The notes: a model not told the origin generated them from the sequence alone. Numbered from the stretch's first letter, positions 32,701 through 45,463 are shown. The stretch: 64,000 bases of DNA from Trebouxia sp. TZW2008 (GCA_002118135.1 BDIU01000389.1:1-64000); one strand, 5' to 3'. A program made the numbers and translations.

Positions 32701-34559
32701 ATGGCTTTCAATGTGCTCGATTGTCAGCTTCTGCACGTCGATGGCAGGACATACCGCGTGGTGGGGCAACCTGGGGTCCCTCATCAAGCACAAAACAACT
32801 CACAGCAACCCATCAATTTTGCCGAGGAGGAGCCAGAACTCAAATCTGGCGAGGGCTCCTCCTTTGACGTGCAACTGGAGGATGCGCAGTACGTCATCAG
32901 ACTAGCTTATGACGCTGAGGTACCTCCCTGAAGCTCTTTGATCTGTGTGCTAGCACTGACCTCTGACCTAATACGGTAAGAGGAGGTCAGGCCTGCTACA
33001 ACTGCAGATCTTCCCTCACATTATAGGGCAGAAAGGCAGAACGAAATTGAAACTAGAACAGGACACTGGTGCTACCATCACCATTCCCAGGAAGAACAGC
33101 ACTGCACTGCCAGGCTAAAAAGATGCAGATGTGGTGATCCGTGCGCCATCTCATGCGGCTGCTGTCAGCGCTGCCACCCGCTTGGAGTTGATTGTTGGCA
33201 ATGTGCTGGATTCCAACAAGTAAAAGATGTGCTGGCAAGCGCTGCATGCCGTGAAGATGGGTGTCATTCGTGTCATGATGTATATGCAATGGCTGCAGGT
33301 TGGAGTACACCCACTTTGTATCAATTCCGCTGAACAGTACAGAGGCACAAACAGCGTTTGAGAGATTCAAAGCAGCCGTTTGGGCTGAGCCAGAAGCAGA
33401 TGAAGCTGCAATTGAAGAGTCAATGTTTGTGGCAACTAAGCAGATCCATCTCACTGTCATGATGCTGAAGCTGTACAGTGAGCAGGAGCGCCATGTTGCC
33501 AAGCAGGTGAACTGATGCATGACTGAGCCAAGTAGGCTGAAGCTCATCCTCAGTCATGCAACACTCAAAGATGAGCAGCAACATGTATTCTTGACTGCCA
33601 GCTGATTTCATTGCATATCCACAAACTCAATCATGCTGTAATCTCATGTCGCAGAACGTCAGAACCCAAAAAGCATGCACAGATCTGTTGAGATGATTGC
33701 ACAAGACTGCTGCTCCCAAAATCGCTGTTATACCGATCTGGGGAAGCATTTTTGTGCCTGCAGACCCTGCACAGCCTCCAACCAACCTTCCAAGCTATTC
33801 TGGAGCAGCAGCAGCTGGCTATACATGCGAAAGGCCTGCAGTACTTGAATGATGACCCTTCTGCCATGCACGTGGCATATGTGGGTGTGCAAGACCCCCA
33901 GGGACAGCCAAACAGTGTTCAGAAGCTGCAGCAAATCTGCGCAGCTGTTGTTGACGCTTTCTCAGATGCAGGCTTGCTGCTGAGTCGTGATGAAAGGTGC
34001 ACAACACCGCCTTTGCCTTGGATGTTTTGCTCATGCCTCAGCAGGAGCAGAAAGGCCCATCATAACAAATTCAACATTGCAAGTTCAGTGGTTGCACCAT
34101 CTGCTGTGCATTATGTGTGGACATTGCAGAGTATGATGCAGCATGAGGCATACCTGTTACCTACCTTGCATTTGCGCGGGCACAGGTGTCATATCAATCA
34201 AATCAATTGCATAAGTAGATGCCAAACTTGCGACGTCAGTGATTTCTGATTTTCCAAGTTTGGCTGCTTGTGTTTGCAGAGATGTGAAGCTACATGCCAC
34301 TGTGCTGAGCACCCGGCATCGACGACGCACGCCTGGCAACCAAGGGCAAAGCCAAAACAACAGTGATGCACCTCAGCATTCCCATCAGTCTCGCCCTTTT
34401 GACAGAAGGCCATTTGACGGCAGGTGGCTGTTGGCCAATTATGCAGATCTGGATCTGGGAATCCAGCAGATTCCACAAATGCACTTGTCACAGCGTGGCA
34501 AATATGACGATGATGGGTACTACCATGCTTTGGACAAAGTGGCATTATGTGCTAAATGA
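32701..34559 (+). CDS. ASCC1: ASCC1-like protein: KH domain plus 2H phosphoesterase
   Basis: Exons 32701-32919, 33008-33219, 33299-33506, 33764-33996, 34280-34559 join in phase to 383 codons, near the length of human ASCC1 (about 400 aa). Residues about 60-143 are a KH RNA-binding domain with the IIGQKGRTK GxxG loop, then TGATITIPRK and a last helix AAAVSAATRLELIVGN. The rest is the AKAP7/2H phosphoesterase fold with two HxT motifs (QIHLTVMML and VKLHATVL). ASCC1 belongs to the activating signal cointegrator complex, which acts in transcription, alkylation repair and ribosome quality control. Oddity: codon 110 is TAA (33116-33118), in a loop of the KH domain with coding similarity on both sides; see findings. 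It is tandem with BTAF1 and convergent with the LMBR1 gene, 98 bp away. Confidence 0.88.
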
Positions 34560-34657
34560 ATCCAATCTACACAGGGCATAGGCCAACTTTGAAATCTAGG
34601 TGTACCACAGCAGCAACGCTAGCAAAAAGACATGCTGAAAAGACAGTGTTCAAAAAT

Positions 34658-37600
34658 CTAGACGACATACGCATCTTCCACCTTGTAGCGCTTCCACCTT
34701 TCTGGTCCTCTGATAAGCAAATAAGCTGCTGTCAAGCCCACAAACGCAAACAGCGAGTAGTAGAATACATGTAGTCTGTACAGGTACTTCAGCCCCATGA
34801 CGTATGTGATCTGCACAGAGTACACAGCTGTAAGCGCCAAGTCAAGAAGAAAAACAAGCAGTTTGCATGCCATGCCCAGCCAAGAAGGCTGATTGCACGT
34901 GCCACACAGTGGCAATGACTACATGTCGATCACATTCAGGTAGTCTATGACATAGTTCAAACCCCCAGATAGGAAAGCACCACAGACATCAGGCGTGTAG
35001 ACACAAACATGTCAACCCAAGCATGTGGACACAAGCACGTAGACACAAGCATGTCGACATTGGCATGGAGAGCACCCTACCTGTCCACCCCATATCTTCT
35101 GGATGGCGGAGTTGTTTGCATACAGCTCAAATGCCTGAGCACAGAACTGAATGGCTGCCTGTGTCGCCAACAGCACCATGGCAACATTGAATAGGAAGCT
35201 GCTCATCAGTGTGGCTCCAACTTTCATTGGGTGGACTGTGAAGACCAGCAGATTGAGCCCCACCTTCGTGGCACCCTTGATGACACAGCCTGAAGCACAG
35301 CTGACCACATTTCGAACAAGAGACCAGCAATAGGCAAGTAACAGGCTCCACACAGGACAAAAACAACAATAGTGCAAATGTCACAGTAGAATTAACTAAA
35401 ATCTTGCAGATTCTGAACTTGCATATGGAAGCGCAAGCAGTAAGCAGACAATTTGATGGTGTTGGACATGATGCTCGTGTTGACCATCTAGAGCATGACA
35501 GCTAGGCAAAATCAGCCATGCAAACAAGGGTTTACGCTCAGCACAGCAGCAAGGCAATTTCTGCTCTGGAAACAAAACATGGACCACAAGTAGTACACAA
35601 ATGACTTGCAAGAGCAACATTCTGCATTGTCCACGCTGCTACTACTGTGCAACACAAACTCAGAGATAAGCGCTTACCAATCAGATAGAAGCAGAAGATC
35701 CCAAATGCTACTGTCCCAAACAAGGGAAACGCACTGTTCAGGTCGGTGAACAGTGTGTTCAGGAACGGTGTGACTGGTGGGTACACAAAGATGTAGAGCA
35801 GGATCTGGAGCAGCCAGCAGATGCTGAGCACCACTCCCACAACGCCAAAGAGACCCTTGAGCCAGAAGGTGATGACTGTGATTGCCCAGGCATAGTCAGG
35901 GTCTGTGCTCTGCAGTCAGCAGCAAGAAGTCACGTCTTAGCATAGCTGACTCGTTGACTGATCATAGCGCCCCTCATAATGTGTCTCATGTCAAGCGTGG
36001 ACATCAGGATGCTTGACATATAGACCACACAGTGTTTGAGCAAAAAGGCGACATCATGAGCCCGCTGCAGAGGCTCCAATATGTCTGTACAAAATTGAAC
36101 ACCCAGGCTGACTGCTCAAGTTGATGCACACAGCAATGAGAGAAAACTACAGGTCTGTCAAGCAGCAGCGCCAGCAGGGAGGGGCTCGCAAATGCAGGCA
36201 CTGGGGCAAAGCTTCAAGCTTCCAGAGTGTTGCACCTGAGGGTAGACTCGGTCGAGCTGCTTCTCCTCCTCTTCCAGGACAAGGACTTCCTGGTTGAGGA
36301 GGCGGTAGTTGGTGCGCCACTTGCGGCCGCGCCCCACCTCCCTGTCCTCCTTCCGCAGCTTGGCTGCTGACTCCTGCACCCCACTCAACCCAATAAGAGT
36401 ATCACAACTGATAGCACAAGGGCACTATTGCCACTGCTGATGCCAGTGATCATGATAATGACTGCAATGATCATACTAATAAGCACAAAATGAGTCATCA
36501 TATCAAACAGTAATGTATTGCACGTTTCAGCCCAGGTGCTAGGTCTGTGTGACTGAAATTCTTGTCTCATCATTTGGCATCTGCATGCATGGGCCTGGCT
36601 GTTGTGAAAGTGCCCTGATGGCTGCTGTGTCATGAAGCTTGTGGAGACTGGCTGAGATCTGCCCATTGCACAGAGCGCTGTTATCATTGCTGCCAAAAAT
36701 GAAGATGTGCTTCAAAAGGAGCATCTGGACTGCTGCAATGTAGCTGCATCTAGTTTCTGTCAGAATGCTCCCATTCCACACAGCAGGCCAGGCGAGAGTT
36801 GCAAATAGCCTTGCTGACAGTCTTGTGTAGCCTTGCGGTTGCGCAGATACAAAGGCATTGCTAAAGCAGCAGGGGCAGCATGACTACAGCACTAGACACC
36901 GAGCATCTTGCCTTGGTGTTCATCACTGGGAATCAACGGAGAGGTGCAGTCTGCACACTACATGCCAGTGCAGCTTTGGAAAGGTCTGAAGCTGGCCAGA
37001 TGTGCCACTACACAAAGCTGTACACATACAGCTTTTCCCTCTGACGCCAGCTGAGCTTGCATAACACATCTGACGACTTGTATGCCCGTTCAGACAGAAG
37101 GCAGGATTGCTGAGCAAGCTGGGAGCTTGCTCAGCATGTTTCTCTGACCGTTCTGCACCGGCTGTGTCTGTGAAGCAGCCCCCTAGCAAGCTGATCCATC
37201 GCTGCAAAGGCTGTTGAGCTGCTGGAGATACAACCATGCACATCAAACTACAACAAATGCAGCTCAGAAGAAATATGTGGCTGTTCCCGTAAGTGTACTC
37301 CTGGGCCTGGCTCCCTATGACATGCTGCCTAAAGGCCTTATACTCTCCTACCCTCGCAACTCATCTAAATTCTCCGGTTGCAAGGGGCAAACACATGTAA
37401 GACTATCTGTGCTCAGCAAAGATTTTGCAAGTGTAGATAGTGTTGCTCACCATGATGCCCTTGGCTTTGTTACCCAGGGCCTTGGCTCTGGTCATGTACT
37501 CAGACTTGGTGATGCAGGCCTTAGGCCTGCCCAGGAACTCCCTGATCATGTCCAAGGGCAACGCCACCAGCCCTGCCCCACAGAACACCATGAACAGCAA

Positions 37601-39055
37601 CCAGCCTGCAGCCATAGCTTGAACTCAGCCATGCTGTGGTGACTAAGAGGCCCTTGGATTTGAGAACCCTGCAATCAGCTCTGCTGCAGCAAGTGATGAC
37701 TGTGATGCCAATATGTTGCGTCACAGCTCCAAGGACAATGTGGCTACAGTGCTATAGTAAGCATTCAGGTGACAATCGCATGCGCAGCCTGGGAGCCTTG
37801 AGTCACAAGATCACCAAAGAGGCTGATGCTGTGTGTCTTAAGCATGCATCACAGCGTCGTATGAGCATCAAGTGCATGCTTTTCAGGTTTTGAGTGAAAC
37901 CTGGTGTGTTTACGATTTGAGGATCCCCTTGCTGGCAGCAGAATGCAGCAGTACCCAGCAGCTCACCTATGGTTGTGACAACAGCAATGACGTAGACCAC
38001 GAATGAGATCCTGATCTTCCAGGTGTATGTTGGCAGCCCGCCATTAATGGCATCGCACTGCACAACAGCAAGGTATTTGAGGAACTGCCACTGGGAAGAC
38101 TGGTGGAAAAAGGGAAAGGTGTGTCAATTTGTTTATCCATTTTGATGTTAGGCATGACATGTGAAGGCTGCAGCAGGCAGCTCAATGACTGCCTACTGCA
38201 TAAAGCATTCTGAAGCAATCATCTGAAGAACAAGATGCATTTGATTCCTTTTACTCACATTCCTGCCACCGTAGATTGGGCTAGCTCCTCCCCCTGACAA
38301 CACCTCAATGCATCTGTTCAGCGGCTGTGTGCTGTTGCTGATGGCACTGAAAGGTGCAAGGCCTGAGGCAAGCCCCATGACTGGGTACTCCACATAGCCC
38401 CACAGTCCTGCAGGTCATAAGCGTCACATCCATTCAACCATGCAAGCCTGCAGAATAAAGAGCTAAGGCGCTACAGCAGCAGCAGATGGAAGTTGCGCAA
38501 CAAGCCTACCATAACAGATGCCCAAGATTAGCGCCAGGACCACAGCTGTAACAGCTACCCAGGAAAGAGCACTGATCAAGCGCTTTGCAAAGGATCTGCA
38601 GAGATGCAGATGCAGATGCGTCAAGTCGAAGGACTGAGCAGAAGCACCAGGACTACTGCTGGCAAGCTTGCTGTGATGCAAATGGCAGCAAATACTTACA
38701 CATCGCTATCAGCCTCGTAGTAGTACAGAGCGAATGGGCAGACAAAGAACGCCATTACTGCTGCAGCTATGTAGCAGATGTACCACAGCGTTGTTGTTGG
38801 CAATGCCAAGTCGCAGGTGGTGAACGCTAGCGAGTCCGAGCATGCTTGTGTATTGGCGACGTCTATCGGAAACAACAAGATTGTCCATATGGACAGTGTG
38901 ATGCCGAATACTACTGCTATTTTCGGAAACCACGCCTGATTCTTGTCCTCAGGATGCTGGTAAGAAATCAGCAGGTACAGGGCAACTGCTATCGACAGCA
39001 GGCCCAGCACTGCTGTGATGATGATGAGAAACCAGTTGAAACCAGCAAACACCAT
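34658..39055 (-). CDS. LMBR1/LIMR-family multi-pass membrane protein
   Basis: Exons: 39055-38700, 38595-38510, 38407-38259, 38099-37967, 37605-37451, 36373-36236, 35909-35678, 35289-35081, 34810-34658. All phases agree and give 536 aa, near the plant LIMR length (about 510). The start fits the family: an N-terminal membrane helix, then ISYQHPEDKNQAWFPK and DVANTQACSDS, strongly conserved in plant LIMR/LMBD1 proteins. Further hydrophobic segments lie in most exons; exon 6 is a charged coiled coil (LRKEDREVGRGRKW ... LEEEEKQLD) typical of the cytosolic loop. LMBD1 in animals acts in lysosomal cobalamin export; the plant and algal role is unknown, so function is not assigned. The upstream in-frame extension to 39223 lacks a better ATG context and is not used. 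Confidence 0.93.
35007..35064 (+). repeat. Minisatellite in an LMBR1 intron
   Basis: About four imperfect 14-16 bp units of the form CACAAGCATGTGGA / ACACAAGCACGTAGA, just outside the exon 35289-35081 donor. Confidence 0.8.
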
Positions 39056-39711
39056 TCTCGCTGGGGCCGCTGAGCAGACAACCGGCCAGGTTGCCTCACA
39101 CCTGTGTTGGCTTTTACGATTTCTGAACCCTAGACGTGAATTCTCATTAGGTCTTGGGATAGGTACAACAGTGGACCACTTTCCACAGAAGCCATGGCTC
39201 CGCGATGCCACGATGCGAAGCATTGCACTGGTGAAGTGGGCTGTACATGAATCAACTCATTGCTTGCATTCAAGTCTAGAAGCTACCAGTAATTGCTGAT
39301 GTTTGGACCCACATGAAGCCATGCTATCAAGTCATCAGCATGTTTTGACGACACTGGCAAGTATGAGATGGCATCTCCAGGCAGATCTTGAGCAGCCCGC
39401 ATGCACACAATGCAGAAGCTACAAGAATCAACGGCGCATGCACAACTTGAATACGAAACGGTTTCAATGTGGCAAGTCAACAATTGTTGGCATTTGACCA
39501 GCCACGGACGCCCTCTCGGCGATACTGAGCTGGACGGCAATCTCTGAAGAATAGTCGATTGCGCAATCGGTGAAGGGTGACGAGTTCACTGCTTGTGCAG
39601 CATTCAAGGGGTCGTGTGCCGCCGTCACAGCCCCAACCGTGCAACACATCAGTCCTGGCTGTCAAGACCCCTACTGACCATTCCACCTGTGTGACCTGAT
39701 GACTGTCAGAC
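39056..39711. other. Upstream region between the LMBR1 and DnaJ-like genes
   Basis: Divergent spacer holding both promoters. I see no repeat or other gene. The 5-prime end of the DnaJ-like gene is uncertain, so part of this may be its untranslated leader. Confidence 0.4.
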
Positions 39712-41113
39712 ATGCAGGTTGGCGTCCACGTGTCACTGCGCTGCTGCAGCGAACAGGTCAGTAAGGTGTTCATTGAATTATGACACCGTGCATTGCAGGC
39801 TCTGACTCGTAAGTCAGGTCAAAGTGGTTGCTTGGTCGAGCTTTGGTGCATCCTGTGTGCCCAGTCAAGAAGCAAACATTCGTCTGCCAAAGTGAAAAGG
39901 GCAAAATTTCACAATGAAGAGGTATGTTCATGCTTTTCACAGCATTTGCTGCATTCAGCTCATGAGAGCTCCATGCCAAATGTGTTTGTAGCATGCTTGC
40001 ATTGACAATGCATATGCATGATCACTTCCTGTCTCTGTACCTGATCCCTTTGGCCCACCAAGCTGACAGTGACACTCTGTGTTGGCAGAGCTACAGAACA
40101 TATGCTCGGAGACATCACAGGCGACAGGATAATGCACGCTTGAAACGGGAAGTAGAATGGAACTGGCGAGATGACTGGGATTCCTGGGACAGAGTAAGCC
40201 TTTTGAGATGCTGCATGCCCTTGCCATGCTGTTCTGGCCCTGCTTGATGCTCTAATAGCATTCTGACATCAGAGCATTGTGGCATAACCCTTGTGTGAAA
40301 TGATGCATACGACTACAATATACTTCCTGAGGTGGATTGGGCTGGTCTTAATGATGACTGCAAAACTGTCAACAGCACAGCACAACACATGCTTTTGCAT
40401 GCAGCCAAAAGGAGCTGCCAAAAGAAGGCAAGCAGAACAGATTGCAGACTCGTTTTCAGATGAGCAGTTCTGGCATTGGATTTCCATGGGCAACGAAGGT
40501 CACAAGACGAGTCGGCAGCAGCGCAAAGGTATGCAAGCAACAGAAGACTAGCGTGATCAGCTTGCAGGTGTTCCACATTGCTCAACATGCATTGCAGTTG
40601 CTGAGCCTGAAATTGTTTGCAGCATGGCGGGCCTGGGTAAAGCAATGCCAGGAAGAACAGAATGACGCAAAACAGCAGCAGTCTGCGAATAGTCATACGG
40701 CATCTAACTCTGGTCCAAAAAGCCGTAGTGCAAAACAGGCAGACAAGCAATATGAACAGCAAAGCAGCAGTTTCAACTGGCAGCATTTTGACGCATTTCA
40801 CAATAATATGTTCAGATCTTGGGAATTCCAGTTCAGAGCAGCATTTACTGATCAGAGTCAAGGCAGTAGGTCAGAGAAACAGAAAGAACGAAGAGCCAAG
40901 CATAATTTGCATCAAGCACAACAGCAGCAATGCATGCAGACACTAGGTTTACCGCGCACTTCAGTTCTTGATGCAGCTGTGTTGCGGAGCGCCTTTCATG
41001 ATTGTGCAAAGAAATGGCATCCTGATCGTCATGTTGATAGTGCAAAATGTGCTGCTGAAAGCAAGTTCAAGGAGGCGCAAGTAGCATACCAGCACTTGTT
41101 GACTTGTTTGTAA
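39712..41113 (+). CDS. DnaJ-like protein with C-terminal J domain
   Basis: Exons 39712-39756, 39799-39921, 40089-40193, 40405-40528, 40623-41113 join in phase to 295 aa. The last exon ends in a J domain (residues about 245-293): TLGLPRTSVLDAAVLRSAFHDCAKKWHPDRH, with the HPD tripeptide that stimulates Hsp70 ATPase, then FKEAQVAYQHLL. Before it are Arg/Gln-rich charged stretches (RRHHRRQDNARLKREVEWNWRDDW and a Gln/Lys-rich linker), so this is a class C (type III) J protein rather than a classic DnaJ. The weakest part is the first exon, chosen because the ATG and donor phase fit; a different start is possible. Its client and compartment are unknown. It is divergent from LMBR1 and convergent with the next minus-strand gene. 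Confidence 0.75.
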
Positions 41114-41812
41114 AGCATGCATTCCGATTCTTTCACTGCTGTGGCTCAGCAATGCTGATTGCGCAAGCTTTTGCTTAGACAGATGGACTTGGCTGATTCT
41201 CGAGGCAGCGTCTCAAACGCTTGTCAGGGCACCATCGTGAAATGAAGTGCTGTAGTTACAGATTGAGCTGTGTCCAAGAAATCTGTGGAAAATTAGCTGA
41301 TCCAGTTGGCACTCAGAAATCACTTTATTTCCAGTCTGCATTGCGGTTATGGTGTAGCAAATCATGATGGCACTGGCAGCATGCAGTGTACACAAGCAGC
41401 ACATGGTACAAGCGGTCACTCTTTTTATGAAGGAAATTAACAAGTCCATGATGTCTGATTCAGTTCTGCTTCACTGAAGCAACTTAGCTGACACCAAACC
41501 ATTGTACATTGCACATACAGTACACAGCCCAATCCTAGTTCCAACAGCATACACATAGGCCCACAAGTCCTCTCAAAAAAATTCTTTGGCTTGCTGGGCT
41601 TCATCAAGTTGCTGCGCATGAAGGCTCAAACTGTAGAATGTTGTTGACACTGTGATCTGATTGAGCTGGGTGTCAGACTGACCCAACCCGACACGCACTT
41701 GCCAACCTCATATGCGTAAAACGATCAGGCTGGATTGAGCTGTCACCAAAATATATTAGTTTGCAATTGGATTCAGTACATACAGTTTGCCAAGGCATGA
41801 CCTGGGTCGCTT
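41114..41812. other. Convergent spacer
   Basis: This lies between the DnaJ-like stop and the stop of the minus-strand lipocalin-like gene. A TGTAA word overlaps the DnaJ-like stop. I see no gene, structured RNA or clear repeat. Confidence 0.5.
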
Positions 41813-43351
41813 TTACTGCTTGACTGCTTCCCTTGCCAGAGCTGCGTTGATGCAAAGCCCTTTCTCAAACAGCTGCTGTGCAACCACCATTGTGCCGTCT
41901 TTGAGAATTACCCCAGCACCAAGCAACAATTTCCCAGGCGCAGTAGACTGTGCAATGCTGTATGTGTTCAGGGGCAAGCACAGTGTGCCTTCTTGCTTGG
42001 CTTTGGACAGCCTGCATACACCAACTAGGCTGATGCCACTTCTATGCTTTGAGTTCTGCTTTGGTGAACACTCCATAGTAGCATGTCCATTGTTGCTGAG
42101 CGTCCATCAACTCAGCTTGAAGCTTGACTCAGACCATAGCAGCATACAAACAGATGATGTAGCGCCTTGAGTTTGTGCAGCTTATGCCAGAGCAAAGGTG
42201 TGAGGGCCATGACAGACATTAAGTATTGAGTCTTGTGCTTTGAAAGCGCATCACAGACTTGGCCTTTCACAGTAGACAAACAGGTGTTATTGCATGCTCC
42301 ATCCAGTGGGTCTCAGCAAGGGCTAAATGCCGATGCACAAATAAATATACACAGCAGCATGCAACCCTCTTCGTATGCAATGTGTCACAGGAGGCGCAGG
42401 CTGTGGCCTTGAACAGTAGACGTAGAGTGGCAAATGCACATGCCTTCATGCGCACCTGGTTGGCATATCCTGAGTGCAGTCTTCTGACACATTGTAGCTT
42501 ATCCCTGACTGAACTATCCAATCCTGCTCCAGTTGAGCCTCCTCAAGTCTAGGTGACTCAGCAAAGTTTGACATGCCTCCTCCACATCCGGACAGACTTG
42601 CACCCCCATTGTATGGGCCATCATGATACTCATGATGCATCTCAACTGACTGCAGCTGCCAAGATCCAGAAGGTTCAGCTGCTTTGAGGTGCTGCACAAG
42701 CCGTATGCGCTTCTTCTCTGCTGTGACTAAGCAGTGCTCAGCACGCAGGCTTGTTTGGCCATTCAAATCCAGTGCTGAAGCTGTGGTGTAGCTGCCATTG
42801 TCAAGTATGGCATGCTGTGTTGACCCGTTGGAGGTCTCAAACAGCTGCCGCTTCTCTTCATTGAACGTTTGCGCATCAGCCTCACAGCCTACTGTTGGTA
42901 GGATGTGCTTCAAGAGGCATTTGATGCCTGAAGACTGAGGTTGCACGCTGCACTGTGACTGCCAGTCATAAAGTGTCACGTCCCAGTCGCTGTACTCTTT
43001 CGGCACATACTGTGCTGGTAGTTCCTGGGCTTGCCCATCTGCCGAGAAAGTGGCTGTTGCCCCTTCCCATTCGCCAGCTACGTTTCCGCAGAATTGTGAC
43101 CAGTCAGCAGCACTACTTGTTGCTGTTGTCGCGACCTCGGCGGATGCAGCGCGTGCTGCAGCCTCCGGAATGTTCTTTGCAGACTTACGCACACTGTGAC
43201 GGGCGCATGCGTGCTCCGGAAAGCTTGATTTAGGCTGACGAGACTTCCTACTGCTGCAAGAAGTTGCACAGTGGGTACACAGTCGTTTGGCGTTGCAAAT
43301 GTGGCCGACGCCCGGGGAGTGTCCGTTACACTTGGCTAGATTGCCTTGCAT
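41813..43351 (-). CDS. Plastid-type protein, DUF3598/lipocalin-like
   Basis: Two exons, 43351-42456 and 42011-41813, join in phase 2 to 364 aa. The first ~85 residues are Arg/Ser/Ala-rich with Cys and no acid cluster, like a chloroplast transit peptide. Then comes WSQFCGNVAGEWEGATATF, repeated beta-like segments (GSWQLQSVEMHHEYHDG) and, near the end, LLLGAGVILKDGTMVVAQQLFEKG. The W..FC.NV.GEW.G start and the closing L..DG..VV block resemble the cyanobacterial and plastid DUF3598-type barrel proteins; this assignment is from memory and moderate only. No active site is evident. The upstream TTG-started extension to 43399 is rejected because an ATG exists at 43351. Its start faces the Psb27-like gene head to head. 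Confidence 0.68.
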
Positions 43352-43740
43352 AGCGTTAGGATGTATAAGCGCGCAAAAGGACGCAACCGGGCGAGACAAA
43401 GCATATAAGCTGGTTTCGGAGCAAGCACAACCTCATCTGACAGCTCGCACAGTCTTCTTGCGCGCAGCGCTTTGCCCGCTAGTACCTGATTGATGTCATC
43501 CCAGTAAGGTGTCGTGCGTTCAAGCTGGAAACCAGCTTCGAAACGGTGGAAAACATTAGCAGCTGGCTTGTAAGAGATCAGCCAGCGCATGCATTCTAGC
43601 GTCTCCTCGTTTACCTCGTCCCGGCACAACCTTTCAGCAGTCGCCCCAGGCACAAACCGCCCACTTGTTCGACTTGTTGCACCAGAAGCTCAATCAGGTG
43701 CATGGTCGTTTTGAAGCTCTCGACTGCTGAGTTTTGACTG
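43352..43740. other. Upstream region between the plastid DUF3598-like and Psb27-like genes
   Basis: Divergent spacer that must contain both promoters and the missing first coding exon of the Psb27-like gene. A minus-strand frame (43336-43653) stays open for about 105 codons with ordinary composition (EETLECMRWLISYKPAANV), but it has no ATG, no known domain and no splice partners that I could find. Confidence 0.35.
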
Positions 43741-44853
43741 TGTGTACCACGCTTGAACAAGCAGTACTTTGGAGCAGGGCACAAAGCAGCTGCACAGGCC
43801 AAGCAGATTAGTTTCAGCAGAAGGGCACTGCTGCTTCAGCTCAGCGTTGCAGCCACTCTCACCACATCTTCCAGACCTGGCCTCGCAGCAGATCTCATAC
43901 TGCCATTAGACCCAAAAGAAAAGCTACCAAAAGGTTGTCATAAATGGAAGTTCAGTCCTTGTTTGCTGGTCAGCATCTCATGACCAGTCTGACTGCAATG
44001 GTGTGTCAGGCTATGAGGACCTCACAAGGCGACTTGTGACTGCCCTTGAAGAGGCTGTCACTGCTGATGTGAATGGCGCCTCTGAGAACGAGGTATTGAG
44101 AGCTGAGCTATCATAACCACCTTCAAAGCTCAGGACACATCTGTGACAACCACCTGAAGCAAGCCTGTGATCTCCAACATCAGTTAAGACTCAAAGGTTA
44201 CTTGGGCATGAGAGTATCTGCAGTATCATGTATGTGTTGCAGGTTCGCAGAAAGGCCGATCCAGCAAAAGGGCTGGTGAAAGAGTGGGTCACAAAGTGGC
44301 GAGATAACAGGCTGGTCAGAGGGGCTGAGTCACATGATCAGCTGTCAGGTGCTGCAACATCTACTTACATACATTCGCTTGGCACAATCGCTGCAGCATT
44401 TTGTGTTGTTGCTGGGCATTCATACGTCCACACTCATTTTATTTTGTCTGTCTTGACCTCGTTTGTTTGTGCCGGTTGCACAGCTCAGGCATGGTTTCTC
44501 GTACTACCGTACACATATCAAATGATAGACGACAGTGCTGACACATCCTCCTGTGATGTCTGTGCCTGTTTGTACTTGACACCACAATGCCATGCACCAC
44601 ATTAGCAGAGCAGCATGTTTCATGGAAATAATCCTCTTTTGAGCTTGTACTGTTCATATGCACAAGCCAGCAATGCTTCTCAGCTTGCATGCTGAATGCA
44701 GCAATGTTACAAGAGCTTGGCACCTACTACCAAAAGAATGGTGCACGCTCACGGATGAGCAAGGACATCGGCAACAGCTTGCTTGACAAGCTTAAAGCTA
44801 CAGAGGCAAGCTTGCCACCAGTTGAAGAAAAGAAGAAAGGGCTTTTTGGTTGA
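43741..44853 (+). CDS. Psb27-like photosystem II assembly protein, thylakoid lumen (5-prime incomplete)
   Basis: Exons about 43741-43933, 44010-44092, 44243-44348, 44702-44853 share consistent phases. No in-frame ATG precedes SRRALLL, so a first exon further upstream is missing from the model. SRRALLLQLSVAATLTTSSRPGLAA is a twin-arginine lumenal signal with an AxA-like cut. The mature part is a short four-helix-type protein (YEDLTRRLVTALEEAV, LVKEWVTKWRDNRLVRGAESHDQLSAMLQELGTYYQKNG, LLDKLKATEASL), matching the Psb27 pattern W..+..  V....S...L..AL..L...Y...G. Psb27 binds CP43 and aids assembly of the manganese cluster. The similarity is moderate, so it may be the Psb27-H2/LPA19-type paralog. 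Confidence 0.65.
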
Positions 44854-45463
44854 TGACTATACTTTTAACCATGCCATGAAGACATAGCACAAGTACGCTT
44901 TTCAAAAGCGTGTGACAACAGGAGCCTCAAGCTTAGGTTTCATGTTCACTTGGGCATAGGGCTGCCTGTGCGTTGAATCACATCACAGCTGATCCTTTGT
45001 TTCAGAAGCAGCACGGTAGTAGACAAGGTCACTGACCCAGAAGCTGTGTCAGCGTTCTACAAAAATGGCTTCATGTTGACGGGAAAATCAACACTTAGTG
45101 TATTTTACAGCTGGGCGTGCTGTTCATGCATGACAATATGGATGCTTGTGAGGTGCCAAAGGATTGCTATGGCTCTTGGTGAGTGAAGAAATGACAAGTG
45201 AGTGACCCGTCAGGGTTCGAATCTGATGTCTGGGACAGCTGGAGCGCAGGCCTGCAGCTTGTGAGCGTTATAACAACAGGCGTTTCGAGCGTTATAGCGC
45301 TGCTTCTGCAGCTGGTCACGATCTCACGCGCACCCGGCGATCCGATGTGCACTTGTCAGTAGCGTGCGTTGAATCTTACCGCTGCTTCACACGCTTGCGA
45401 CACCTCCGCAACCCCAGTCTCGGGTGTGAACCAGTAAAGCGAGAAGCCTGCTCGCTAAGCAGC
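44854..45463. other. Spacer before SWC5
   Basis: No gene seen. At 45213-45224 is GGGTTCGAATCT, one mismatch from a tRNA B box, within a 6-bp stem (CGTCAG/CTGATG, one wobble pair). A weak A-box-like TATGGCTCTTGG lies about 45 bp upstream. No acceptor stem can be formed, so at most this is a tRNA relic. Confidence 0.4.

Noticed and set aside
33116..33118. Reassignment of TAA to glutamine (as in some ulvophyte algae)
   Set aside because: The joined exons of BTAF1, MDC1-like, LRRC56, LMBR1 and others contain no in-frame TAA or TAG, and TAG and TAA serve as real stops (LMBR1, SWC5), so a genome-wide code change is not supported.
39056..39223. N-terminal extension of the LMBR1-family protein
   Set aside because: In frame, but the protein family begins with the membrane helix right after ATG 39055, and the extension starts with a non-ATG codon.
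43336..43653. 105-codon minus-strand frame between two plastid genes
   Set aside because: Composition is ordinary but there is no ATG, no recognised domain and no splice partner; kept only as a note on the spacer.
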